A DNA stretch of 64,000 nt from Hsuehochloa calcarea (lineage: Eukaryota > Streptophyta > Magnoliopsida > Poales > Poaceae). The position numbers and the translations under genes were made by a program. This document shows positions 46,135 through 56,723 of the stretch, piece after piece (the stretch's first letter is position 1; each line of letters opens with the position of its first letter). The notes beneath the pieces were generated by a model. The model saw only the letters and a list, made by a program, of their open reading frames with translations, did not search any database and was not told where the DNA came from. The DNA is taken from NCBI GenBank assembly GCA_036346395.1, contig CM070613.1, positions 21,322,818 to 21,386,817 on the forward strand. The letters run 5' to 3'.

Positions 46135-47790
46135 TGAAGGACCGAAATGGCAACAGAGGGGGGTGAATGGTGCCTTAAAATTAAGAACTCCCCTTTACTG
46201 TATTTAAACAAACCTACAAAGCCCTCTGGAAATCTCAAGAAGAAGAGTGAAGCAAAATCAGAGAACGAAAACAAGTTTCAGGCTGTTCTGTCAGAAATCG
46301 AAAGTTCCGATTCTACCTAGCGGTAGTTCCGCACTGCGGTAGTTCCGGATTCAGTGCGGAAGTTCCGCAAGCGGTAGTTCCGCCTTGGACAATCGGAAGT
46401 TCCGATCGTCCTGACCGAAGAACAGTGCGCTCGGGTTTTCCCCAAAAATCTAAAATACTAAATCTTGAATGCTCTTCTCAGGTCAAGTTTCACAGGACAT
46501 CATCCTAAACAACATCTTGACCTCATGGAGAAGAATCGCAAACAAAGATTCATTAATCAAAGCAAAATCGGATTTCTTGACGAAGGGGCAAGAAAGACCA
46601 AAAACCACAATAGACAAGATTCTCAGATTCTTAGCTCATGAAACTTTGAGGATAGATTAGCAATAGCAATACGACTCTAGATATCAAGTTTCATGCCATC
46701 TCATAAGACGAATCAAAAGTTTCATCAAAACCCTAGCTATTCAAGAGAAGAACAGAGAGAAGAAAGGAGGCATAAACAAGTAATCAAAACCTCAGAGTTT
46801 CATTGATAGAAATCAAACGATTACAGAGGAAAACACAGAGGAATGATTACACAAGTTTTCAGTTCATCCTCTCCAACTCAACAAACTCTCAAAAAGCAAA
46901 ACAAACTCTCCAAAAGCTCTTTTGCTAAAGCTAACCCTAATTTTCTCTCTCAAAAGTCTAACCCTAACACCGGGGGTTCCACCTCTATTTATAGCCTAGC
47001 TAACGGGTCTCCAACCCATTAAGCCCGCTACACCAGAACGGAACCGCCTCCACTTGTGCCGCTTTGCGAAAAGACCGTTTCACCCCTTGCGCACCTTCTG
47101 GAAGCCTCCCGTACACCTTGCTGTCCTTGACTCGCAACCACCTCAAGATTCACGTCGTCTTCGACACATCCCGACCGTTCTGACCTCAACGCCGCCTGCG
47201 CCTAGTCCGATCACCTCGTGTCTCGCCACGACTTCGTCTCGATGTCCTGCAGTCAACACAGACAAAAACACATCATATAGCATTGCCCAATATCATAGCA
47301 TCAATATTTGAACAAGACTCAAACTCATACAAACTCAAAATCACAAACTATGCTTCTCTGCACAGTTCTGTGCACAATCGGAAGTTCCGCACTTACCATT
47401 GCGGAAGTTCCGATTTCCGGAACGTCCGCACTTGTCAGGATTATCGGAAGTTCCGCGCTTACCATTGCGGAACTTCCGATTATCGGAACGTCCGCACTCC
47501 CAGATTTTCAATTCCGATTTTCGTCACAGAGGAATACTCACGTCAGTATTATCGGACAAACCGCGTCCCTAGGTGCGGAAGTTCCGATTACTTCAACCGA
47601 ACACAAACGTCAGGATAATCGGATGTTCCGTTTTACCACAGCGGAAGTTCCGTTTTCCAGAACCGGAAGTTCCGCACTTACAGAATCCAAAACAGCAGCA
47701 GCGCAAACGCGATGATTTCAATCACAAACTTCTCACCACAGCGTCAAATACTCATCACTCAAACGGGGACCCTACTCACATGGTCTCTCA
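46135..47790 (-). mobile_element. Solo Sirevirus-like LTR inserted in Copia-4
   Basis: 1656 bp, flanked by a perfect target duplication, GATGT at 46130-46134 and 47791-47795. On the minus strand it starts TGAGAGACCATG and ends TTTCGGTCCTTCA after a C-rich CATTCACCCCCCTCTG. The insertion splits the Copia-4 frame between SRDV and IFDEKS. A TATA box (TATAAATA, minus strand, about 46985-46992) is present. At least eight copies of the palindrome CGGAA[G/C]TTCCG cluster near the two ends (46310-46410 and 47375-47680). No genes are inside; the open frames there arise from the repeats. Confidence 0.9.
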
Positions 47791-49700
47791 GATGTTATCT
47801 TTGATGAGAAATCAATGTTACAACAAAACAATGAGGATGTATCACTTGAGATTGGAGGTTCAGATACGGTGCAGGTAGAGTTAGAATATATTTCAAGGAC
47901 TCACGATTCACACACACTGCCTCCAGATTCCACTTCAGAGGATTTGCATAATTTTCAATTGGTAAGAGATAGACAGCGATGTATTAATGTGAAAGCTCCA
48001 AAGAGATTCGGGTATGAAGACTAGGTTTTATTTGCTCTTCTTGTTAGTGCTGATGATCCAACTAACTTTTAGGAGGCTATTACAAGCTAGGAGAAAGATA
48101 GGTGGATAACTGCAATGACAGAAAAAATGGGGTATTTACAGAAGAATCATACTTGGGAGCTAGTTCATCTTCATGAGGATAAGAAAGCCATTGGGTGCAA
48201 ATGGGTCTATAAGAGAAAACTTGCAGCACCAGAACAAGAAGGGGAAAAGTTCAAGGCTCAATTAGTTACAAAAGGGTATTCACGAGAGAAGGGGATTGAT
48301 TATGATGAGGTATTCTCCCCTGATGTGAGACATACTTCTATCGGGATAGTTCTTTCATTGGTAGCCAGTTGGGATTTTCACTTGGAATAGATGGATGTGA
48401 AAATGACGTTTTTACATGGTGATCTTGATGAGCAAATCTACATAGAGTAGCCAGAAGGGTTCACTGAACCGAAAAATCAGGACGTGGTAAGCGAGTTAAA
48501 GAAGTCATTGTGTGGGTTGAAACAGTCTCCAAGACAGTGGTACAAACGTTTTGACTCCTACATGTTGTAGATTGGCTATAGTCGATGTGAGTATGACTGT
48601 TGTGTTTATGTTTGACGCCTTGATAATGGCTCATTAATGTTTCGCTACTATATGTGGATGATATGCTAATTGCTGGAAAGCACATGTGTGATGTGATTAG
48701 TTTGAAGGGTTTACTAAGTCAGGAATTTGATATAAAAGACTTAGGGGCAGCAAATAAAATTTTGGGTATGGAGATGCACAGGGATAGAAGCTCGAGGAGA
48801 CTGTGGTTGTCTCAGCAGGAGTATGTTGAGAAAGTATTGGAGCGATTTGAAATGAGCAAAGTCAAACCAGTAAGTACTCCATTGGCACAACACTTTAAAT
48901 TTTTTTCTAAATTTTGTCCTAAATTAGACAAAGAATTTGAAGAGATGGCAAAGGTTCCATATGCCAGTACAGTTGGTTGTTTAATGTATGCTATGGTTTA
49001 TACAAGGCCTGATTTGGCGCATACTGTTAGTCAAGTCAGCAAGTTTATGGCAAAACCAGGAAAACAACAATGGGAGGCAGACAAGTGGAAATTCAGGTAC
49101 TTGAGAGGTACAACAAGTCATGAAATTCTTTTCGGTGGACAGCAAGGTAATCCTTTGGTTGTTGGATATGTGGATTCGGACTATACTGGTGATTTGAATA
49201 ATAGGAGGTCTACTATAGGATATGTTTTTACTCTAGGTGGAGAGCCTATATATTGGAAATCATCAATTCAGTCTATTATTGCATTATCTACAACTGAGGC
49301 AGAGTACATGGCTGTGATTGAAGCTGCAAATGAAGAATTATGGCTTGCAGGATTAGAGAAGGAACTAGGTGTTGAGCAAGGTGGAGTTCAGGTGCATTGC
49401 GATAGTCAGAATGCAATTTATTTGGCCAAGAAACAAGTGTATCATGCTAGGTCGAAACACATTCATGCAAGGTAACACAGGATCAAGAAGTTGTTCAACT
49501 TTGGAGAGATTGATTTGATGAAAGTGCACACTGATGATAATACTGCGTATATGTTAACCAAGCTCGTCACCGCCAACAAGTTTGAGCATTGCTTTGACTT
49601 GTTGGGAGTCACAAGTTGCTGAGTAAGGAGGTAAGCCCCAGCCCACGGATGTGCAAAAAGTGTTAAAGCGTTCTCTTTTGATGTATGTTTCTTCAAGGTG
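47791..49700 (+). pseudogene. Copia-4 reverse transcriptase and RNase H (3' part)
   Basis: It resumes IFDEKSMLQQNN after the solo LTR. 48115-48390 has LVHLHEDKKAIGCKWVYKRK; 48390-48650 carries MDVKMTFLHGDLDEQIYIE and GLKQSPRQWYKRF with several TAG stops; 48654-49475 is a long open frame with the catalytic YVDDMLIAG, then YASTVGCLMYAMVYTRPDLA, and RNase H (DSDYTGDLNNRRSTIGYVF, LSTTEAEYMAVIEA, CDSQNAIYLAK). It ends in the usual tail about 49470-49620 (HTDDNTAYMLTK). Most nonsense codons are TAG. Confidence 0.88.
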
Positions 49701-49723
49701 GTGTATTCGCTAAAGTGCAGATT

Positions 49724-49996
49724 TGTTCTGTATGGTTTATATATAACAAGGTGAAAGGAAGGGGCTGTGTTCAGAATACGGGGAGCATAGAGTCCAAGTC
49801 AAACCTATAATCGGGGTATAAAAATGTACTGCCAACCTCTTGTAACCCTAATCAGAAAGAAAAAAAAAATCTTATACGGACGAAACCAACACAATTCAGC
49901 TCTCAAGGATGTACGATTTACCGAACCTCGTAAGCAAATTCTTATATTTTTTTTGTGTACTTACTGCACGCGAAAAGCTGTCGCCGGTTCTCAACA
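49724..49996 (+). mobile_element. Copia-4 3' LTR (short)
   Basis: After the RNase H tail, a putative LTR starts TGTTCTGTATGG and ends GGTTCTCAACA, 273 bp. It holds GTATAAAAATG (TATA-like, about 49817-49826) and the CTTGTAACCCTAATCAG block usual in short Tork-type LTRs. The 5' LTR is not in the window, so the limits cannot be confirmed by comparison. Confidence 0.55.
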
Positions 49997-51206
49997 CTGC
50001 CACAGAGCTTTTTCGGCGTGCAAATGAACGGAATCCCTGGCAGCGCCTTCAGTCTGACAACTTCTGAGCTCATTGCTGCTTTTGCTTCCAGGAGATCGCC
50101 GCCCCCTCAAACAATTTGACTGCTACTTGACAAAACGTTGGCTGTGTGCCGTGTTCGTTTTGCGTGTTGGCTACAGTGTGAGACACTCCATGGGTTCTGT
50201 CTTCTGTCAAGGAAAACGGGAGCATGGCATGAGACTGTGACAGCCCCCTCTTTCAAGAAAAAGAAAACGGATAAAAAACGTACAAATCAAGGGAAATTTT
50301 CCTTGCAAAAAAGAGACGAAAATTTGCAAGTGGTATGTAAATGAGCAATATGTCGACGACCAAGGACCTGTCAGTTTGTTCGGTTTACAAATGTACAGCC
50401 AAACATGCATATTTTTCTCTGAACAACAGCGGATCGCTTTATACATCGCATGTTTCTTGTATCCAGAATTTCAATCTTTTTTATGGATTAAATAAGAAAA
50501 TTCGGCTGCATTACGAACGAAGTGTTAATGTCTTTATTAGCACATAGCCGTCCCTTAGCGTCCATAGAAGTGTACAAAACAAAATAGATCTGGAGAAGCA
50601 ACTCCACTTCTCAGTTTTCATGACATTCGAGATGAGATTTGAGTCTCCAAACATCAAAACGTTTCTCATAAGGATGTTATTTCCAAAAGAACGTTCTAGC
50701 AACACTCAACCATGCCTAATTTCATTTCGTTTGACTGCAATACTCACTCTCCTTTTACGTGTACCATGCACATTGGAACTAAGTACCTGAAATTGAAATT
50801 GTCATGTCAGCAGCGAAACAAATCAAATTTAATAAATGTCAAACTATACGAAGCAGCATGTGACATATATATAAGTACAAAAGAAACCTTTTAATACTCG
50901 TACTCTCTCCGTCCAAAAAGATAACTGCGTATTTTGTCTAGCACATAGACCAATGAGACATTGAATATGACTAGACTGTCCCTAGTTATTACCTTCAAGT
51001 ACTGTATTCAATGCATGCATATAGGTAATAAAATTAAAGCTCTATATTTATTAGAGATCCAGATGTACTCAGGGAATAACACAATTATTTTGCATTGGAA
51101 TATGAAATCACTCTATATTTGTGGATAGGTGAAACTTGATGGGAAAGTGCTAGATTTTATGAATCTAGGATGGTTGGGCACTTTTAGACTTGCAAAGCAT
51201 TCGAAG
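49997..51206. other. Intergenic sequence, no gene recognised
   Basis: Mostly AT-rich single-copy-looking DNA. At about 50899-50925, ACTCTCTCCGTCCAAAAAG resembles one end of a Stowaway/Tourist-like MITE (TACTCCCTCCGTCCC), but no second end was found. Short open frames show no protein features. Confidence 0.4.
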
Positions 51207-51215
51207 TTAGTGAAA

Positions 51216-51854
51216 GAGAAAATTGCACTGTAGGTCTTTGAACTTGCAAAGAAAGAATTTGTATTTTACTTTTTCAGCTTTCTGAACATGCAAGGTTGTG
51301 TTATTTAGCTCCCTGAACTTGTGAGGTTTTGTAACTTGGCTTCCTGAACTTGCGTTGAAGCGAAGTTCGTTAGATGCGATGTCGGCGACTGTTAGCAAAC
51401 AACCAAATTGATTTTTTCATGCAGGATGAGTAGCTTCTGCTCTAGTACTGGGAATATACTTCTCTCTCACACACGGCCGACTCAGAGGAGGCAAGGGCGA
51501 GAGTGGCAGCAATCTACGATGGTGGAGCTCCGGGGAAGACGTGAGCACAGTACATTTCTGGGCTCGAAGAATCCATTTTTATCGGTGTAATGTGACGGGA
51601 ATGGTGAATACGACCGGAATAGGGTGGCGGCGAGTCCACTGGACTAGGAGGGATCCGACGAATTTCGCTTAAACATAAGTTCAAGAAGCTAAGTGACACA
51701 ACCTCACAAGTTCAGGGGTTGAGAAAGTAAAATGTAAGTTCAAGGAGCTAAGTGGTACAAACTCGTAAGTTCAGAAGGTTGAGAAAGTAAAATACAAATT
51801 TAGTGAGCTAAGTAACAACTTCACAAGTTCAAAGACCTACGGTACAATTTTCTC
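51216..51854. mobile_element. MULE-type non-autonomous element (639 bp)
   Basis: Terminal inverted repeats start GAGAAAATTGCACTGTAGGT (51216) and end ACCTACGGTACAATTTTCTC-like sequence (to 51854). The flanks are 9 bp target duplications with one mismatch: TTAGTGAAA (51207-51215) and TTAGTGGAA (51855-51863). Nine-base duplications are typical of Mutator-like elements. Subterminal repeats with CTGAACTTG on the left and CAAGTTCA on the right recur about three times each. The middle (about 51430-51660) is GC-richer and may be captured gene sequence. Confidence 0.75.
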
Positions 51855-51863
51855 TTAGTGGAA

Positions 51864-52152
51864 GGTTACAATAGCTGCAAATTTTTTCCAGACAACGACA
51901 ATCATTTGCAACAGTCCTGATATATAAAATAGAATAATTGTCGACAATATTGTTGGCAAATACATAGCCAGCATTATTATTTTAATAGATTGTTCTTTAT
52001 CCGATAGAACTGTCGGTTATATAGGCCAGTGCCACACTTGTCAACAGCGGTGTGATTATAGAATATGAAGCGACAGTTTCATTTAGATTTATAGTTTTTG
52101 ATCAACTTCTATGCTTGCCTGTAAGAAATGTATTTAATTCAAGTGTTCAAAC
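51864..52152. other. 3' flank of the kinase K2 gene
   Basis: AT-rich sequence between the MULE element and the K2 stop codon. It would hold the 3' UTR of the minus-strand kinase. No clear polyadenylation signal stands out. Confidence 0.4.
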
Positions 52153-53761
52153 CTAGTCGATAGATGAACTTGCGCTACTTCCACTCAGTTTGTTGACAAT
52201 TTCTCCTATGGAAGGCCTATCCTTTGGATTTTCGTTGACACAAGTAAGCCCAATCCCGATGCATCTTTTTACTTGTTGGAGATGGTTTGCTTCCAATGAC
52301 GGGTACTTGGAAGCAATCTGCGGCATTTTCGTCCAGTTTTTACGTACCTGTAAAATTTTAATGAAGGGCTTCAATTATAGATTATATAGTACAATTCAAT
52401 ATTCTTTCTCAAAAAACAAGATTATTGTGCTTCAACTAGTCAAGTATAGTACATTTGTCTTACATTGTCGATAAGGTGCTTAGAAGAAATGTCTTCACTG
52501 TTTGAATTGACTTTTAACCCTGTTACTATCTCAATGATTAGAACACCCAAACTGAAGATGTCTGATTTGGTTGAGATTTCACCTCTGTAATGATACTCCG
52601 GAGCTATGTATCCTCTGAATCACACAAGCATCATATTTTAAGCATTATAGGCAAGCTTATACAAATGGAATATAGTCGATCATGAAGAAGCAAAACATGA
52701 ATTTGTTGTTTGCATCGAGCTTGCCTTGATCCCACAACATTTAAGGTGAGAGTCCGTGTTTGTTCTTGGCCAAAGAGCCTTGACAGACCAAAATCTGCAA
52801 TTTTTGGCACCATGTTGTCATCCAACAATATATTGCCAGGTTTAAGATCCATATGAATAATGGCTCTTCGCAACTCGTGCAAGAACTGTAAACCCTGACA
52901 AATTCCCTCTATTATTTTGAAGCGCATGTTCCAACTAAGTTCACAAGATTCATCTGTAGAAACAAAACAAAAAAAGTCGCTTAGAAACAATAATTTATAA
53001 TGTTTCATATCTCTTTATGCTAATAGTACTAGGAACGTTAATTTTGAATATATGTTTGGATCTATCCTTCTGTTAGATAGAATACACCTTAGAAAATTTG
53101 GGTATCTACTCTTGATAGATGGGTAGCATAGTAACATATTACGTCGCACTGCATTGACGGCAAAGTCGATAAAAATACAGTAGGAGTCACATTCAAACCA
53201 TATATGGAGAGAGATAGTACCGTAAAGATACTTGTCAAGGCTTCCTCTAGGCAAATACTCATAGCAGAGTAACTTTTCTGCCATGTCCATAAAAACATGT
53301 CTTCCATTATGCTCCACCACTTTCCGCCGTATTTCATAACAATAACCAATTAACTTTACTATATTTCTGTGATTGAGAGCAATAAGATTGCCAACCTCAT
53401 TCTGAAATTGTTTATCTTGAATAAATCCTGGAATTACCAAAAGCTTCTTTACAGCAACCACATCCGCATTTTCAAGCACTCCCTGTTTAACTTCTATCAT
53501 TAGTATGAACACATGGGTTATTTGTGTGATCTTTAAAAAAAAAGAAAATGAAAACTTAAAACATACCTTATAAACTACCCCAAATGAACCTCTTCCAATT
53601 TCTCTCTCATCAGAGAAATTCCTCGTGATGCCTTCAAAAAATTGTAATGTTGGTACTGTCGGTAGTGTACTTAGGTGTTGTGGCTTGTTCTCCATGTTTT
53701 TATGCATGCTGGCTTCCTCATTGACATCTGATTGATCGAAATTCCTCTTACATAAGAACAT
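52153..53761 (-). CDS. Protein kinase K2, receptor-like kinase family (five exons)
   Basis: Exons on the minus strand: 53761-53567, 53482-53221, 52953-52725, 52614-52464 and 52347-52153; lengths and phases fit exactly, giving 343 residues (321 if the start is the ATG at 53695, conserved as MENK in K1). Numbering from MENK: Gly-loop GRGSFGVVYK (34-43), VAVKK Lys 55, catalytic HMDLKPGN (His164, Asp166), DFG 184-186, IAPEY. The loop is H-M-D, so it is a non-RD kinase with the catalytic Asp present. No signal peptide or membrane segment is seen, so it is cytoplasmic. LTLNVVGSR and IIHMDLKP resemble a grass RLK/Pelle kinase group that often lacks an ectodomain. Intron 3 starts with GC (TCAAG|GCAAGC). 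It is a tandem duplicate of K1 and could be the second half of one protein with it. Confidence 0.85.
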
Positions 53762-53890
53762 GCATAATTCCTTTTCTTACAGAGTATGGTAGCAATATTT
53801 TTATTACTACGGTTTGCTATAACCTCAAGATTAATTCCTTTACTGAACAAGAAAACTTTTTAACAAATTAAGGTAGAAGGAATGGCTTAC
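53762..53890 (-). other. 129 bp gap between the two kinase frames
   Basis: From the K1 stop (53891) to the K2 ATG (53761) there is no room for a normal plant 3' UTR, terminator and promoter. A donor CAG|GTTAAG (intron from 53895) overlaps the K1 stop. An acceptor CAATCAG| (53728) lies inside the K2 N-terminus, and splicing the two keeps frame. Confidence 0.6.
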
Positions 53891-55418
53891 TTAACCTGTC
53901 CCAACACCGTTGAGTTTATAAATTATCTCCCCTGCGGAAGGCCTTTTCTTCGGATCAGTCTCCACGCAGTTTAGTCCAATTTCAATGCATCTTATTACCT
54001 GTAGGTGGTAATCTGCTTCGAGTGATGGATACTTCGATGCTATATGCGACTTTTTTGTCCAATTTTTGCGTACCTATGGATTTGGAAAATATAGCTGGAT
54101 AAAACTATGAAGTAAAATGTAACATATTCTTTCTCTATAAAAAAAATCTTGTTCAAATTGCTAGATACATTTTTCTTACATTATCAATAAGAAGTTTAGA
54201 AGAAATATCTTGACTGTTGGGTTCCTTTTTCAATCCTGTCACTATCTCGAGAATAAGAACACCCAAACTGAATATGTCTGACTTTACCGAGATTTCACCT
54301 CTGTAATGATATTCTGGGGCAATGTATCCTCTGAGCCACATTAACATCGATATTTAGACCATTATGGGATTGATACAAATGTAACTTAGTTGAATAGAAA
54401 GAACGAAAAATAAGGAATTTCTGGATTCAAATTTATCTTACATCCATCCCACAACATTTCGAGTGAGAATTCGAGTTTGTTCTTGACCAAAGAGCCTTGA
54501 CAAACCAAAATCTGCAATTTTTGGCACCATGTCTTTGTCCAACAGTATATTGCTTAGTTTGAGATTCAAGTGAGCAATAGGTTCATTCAGCTCCTCATGT
54601 AGAAAATGTAAACCATTGCATATCCCCATGATTATTTTGAAGCGCATGGGCCAATCGAGTCCACAAGATTCATCTAAAGAAGTAAACCAAGAAAAAAATG
54701 TTTTAGTAACAAGAACCATTCGAAGCTATCTTTCTATGTTGTGGTACAAAGGGTGTCAATTAATTTTCACTATGTGTCTTGTATCACTCCTCTGGATGGA
54801 TAGATATATGGAAAAAAAAATTGAATATCTTCTGCGGCTGTGTTCAGTACCTAAACAACAACGAAGATGAAACCAATTATGTAGTGGGTTGCGTTACCAT
54901 ACCGTAAATATAGTTGTCAAGGCTTCCATTAGAGAGATACTCATAGCAGAGTAACTTTTCTGGCACATCTGAGAGAACATATTTCCCGTTTTGCTCCACC
55001 GCTTTCCTTTCTACTTGGCAACAAGAACCAATTAACTTTACTATATTCTTGTGCTCCAACACCAGAAGATTATTAACCTCGTTCCGAAACCGTCTATCAT
55101 GAACCCCTGATGTTGGCACAAGCTTCTTCACAGCAATCACCCCTCCATTTTGAAGTATACCCTGTTCAACATCTCTTATTAATATGGAGATGGATTTGTG
55201 GATCAGTGATGGTTAACTTCAAAAAAGTCAGAAAACAATAGGTGGAACCATACCTTATAAACTACTCCAAACGCACCGCGTCCAATCTCCCGTTCAGTTG
55301 AGAAATTCTTTGTGATGCCTTGCAAAAATTGTAAAGTTGGTTCCCTTGGTAGAGCACTTGATTGCTTGTTCTCCATGTTATTTTTTCTGCTGGATTCACC
55401 CTTCATGGTTGGTTGCAC
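53891..55418 (-). CDS. Kinase-like K1, probable pseudokinase (five exons)
   Basis: Exons on the minus strand: 55418-55254, 55161-54903, 54673-54442, 54330-54180 and 54073-53891; phases fit and give 329 residues. Exon layout matches K2 (exon 4 is 151 bp in both), so they are tandem duplicates. Motifs: Gly-loop GRGAFGVVYK (46-55), VAIK-type Lys 67, helix C Glu 83, DFG 196-198, IAPEY. The catalytic loop reads HLNLKLSN (176-183): the proton-acceptor Asp is Asn178, and the loop Pro is Leu. With Lys, DFG and APE kept, it may still bind ATP but should lack normal phosphotransfer. No signal peptide or membrane helix is seen. The C-terminal NGVGTG is followed by TAA within a possible splice donor. The start is the first ATG of the frame; a second M at position 15 begins the conserved MENK. 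Confidence 0.85.
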
Positions 55419-55440
55419 AAAATTTCCTTCAGATAGAAAA

Positions 55441-55546
55441 AGACTATAAGAGCGACCAAATGTTTGTTTTCCAAGTGAAGCTTAGTAACATAAAGACTAT
55501 AAGAGCGACCAAATGTTTGTTTTCCAAGTGAAGCTTAGTAACATTA
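55441..55546. repeat. 53 bp tandem duplication just upstream of K1
   Basis: The block beginning AGACTATAAGAGCGACCAAA and ending CTTAGTAACATAA occurs at 55441 and 55494 with practically no differences. It lies 23 bp upstream of the K1 start codon, so it is in the 5' leader or promoter. The near identity implies it is recent. Confidence 0.9.
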
Positions 55547-56723
55547 ATAATTGATGTGAGTTGCTACAACATGCAGATCGAATCCTTTGCCAGAACAAGA
55601 AACTTGTATAACCGACAGGTAAGGTAATGCAAATATGGCCTAGTCAACCTATGCCTATTCCATTAAGCCTGTGGATTATGTCCTTTTAAGTATAGATTAA
55701 TGAATGAATCATGTTGTACTATTGAGTGTCTTTCATTATGTCAGTTATCTTGGAGAAATCTACATATAAACATGATTGCTGGGACCTGGGAATGCCCTTT
55801 CAAGACAGGAGGAGGAATAAGAACATGACTGTTGGTAAATCATTTCTAAACCATAAGTTAATAAAGAGATCCTGAGAGGAGCATCAATTTGCATTAGCAC
55901 CAACCTGGAGAATACCTGCAGGGATGTTAGATGCCTCTGAAACAACCAAGGAGGAGAAAAGTTGGGGATGATGAGTGGAGGCTCCTGGATGGGAGAAGCA
56001 ACCGAAACAAAAGAATGGTGTATGTGAATGGGTGCGGACAGGTTGACTTGACCACTTCATCCCTGCAATGGAGTCTGTGGAGAAGCCCCTTGGAAATAAT
56101 GGCACCCGTACGATGCCACATGTGATGGCTGACAATGGCACCCTTCGACCAATGAGAAATTATGCGCGTAATTAGGGACGAACTTGCCCAGTGCTGCCTA
56201 AAATCTTTCTCCGTCAGCTCTTTTTTTTTTGGATCTTGATCTTGTATCTTGTATCTTGTTTACCAGAAGAAAACTGGAGCTCGGGTGGTTCTAGAAAACC
56301 AAGCGTTTCTTCTTCTTTTTTTTGCTGGACTGACTTTTTGTGTTCACTGTTTTCTTCAAACTAATAGAATTGCACGCACAAGTGCACGGTAGATATTGCA
56401 GTCGTAACCGTTGTAATATCTGTATTCAATTAGTTCGCAACGTTGTAATTTAGTCTCACCAAAATATGTGACGTGCCTAGATAAAGGTGTTGATTAATAA
56501 TATGCTCAGCTTGGTGTTCTCCATATTCATCACAATTATCTTTTAAAAAAACCATATGCATAAATAACAAGCATTTATATGCTTAAGACCTAAGAGGTGG
56601 AAGAAAAATGGATAATATTACTTTCAAAATCACATTAGAGCACAGATGCCCTCTACTAGTTTGTTTAGATAAACGTTATATAATCTGAGCACCTCCCCTC
56701 CCTGTGTTCATAGGATGGATTTG
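55547..56723. other. Upstream region of the kinase genes, no gene recognised
   Basis: Single-copy-looking DNA. It may contain the K1 promoter and 5' UTR. A minus-strand frame at 55884-56141 (85 codons) has no recognisable domain. A T-rich, repeated TTGTATCTTGTATCTTG stretch lies at about 56235-56262. Confidence 0.4.

Noticed and set aside
46290..47680. Regularly spaced CGGAAGTTCCG repeats, CRISPR-like at first sight
   Set aside because: The units are only 11 bp, spacing is irregular, spacers are not uniform, and they sit in a plant solo LTR with target duplications.
50899..50925. Stowaway-like MITE end
   Set aside because: Only one degenerate end resembling CTCCCTCCGTCC was found, without a matching inverted end or TA duplication.
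55884..56141. 85-codon minus-strand frame upstream of K1 as a possible first kinase exon with an ectodomain
   Set aside because: No signal peptide, Cys pattern or lectin-type motif was seen, and no splice donor clearly joins it to K1 exon 1.
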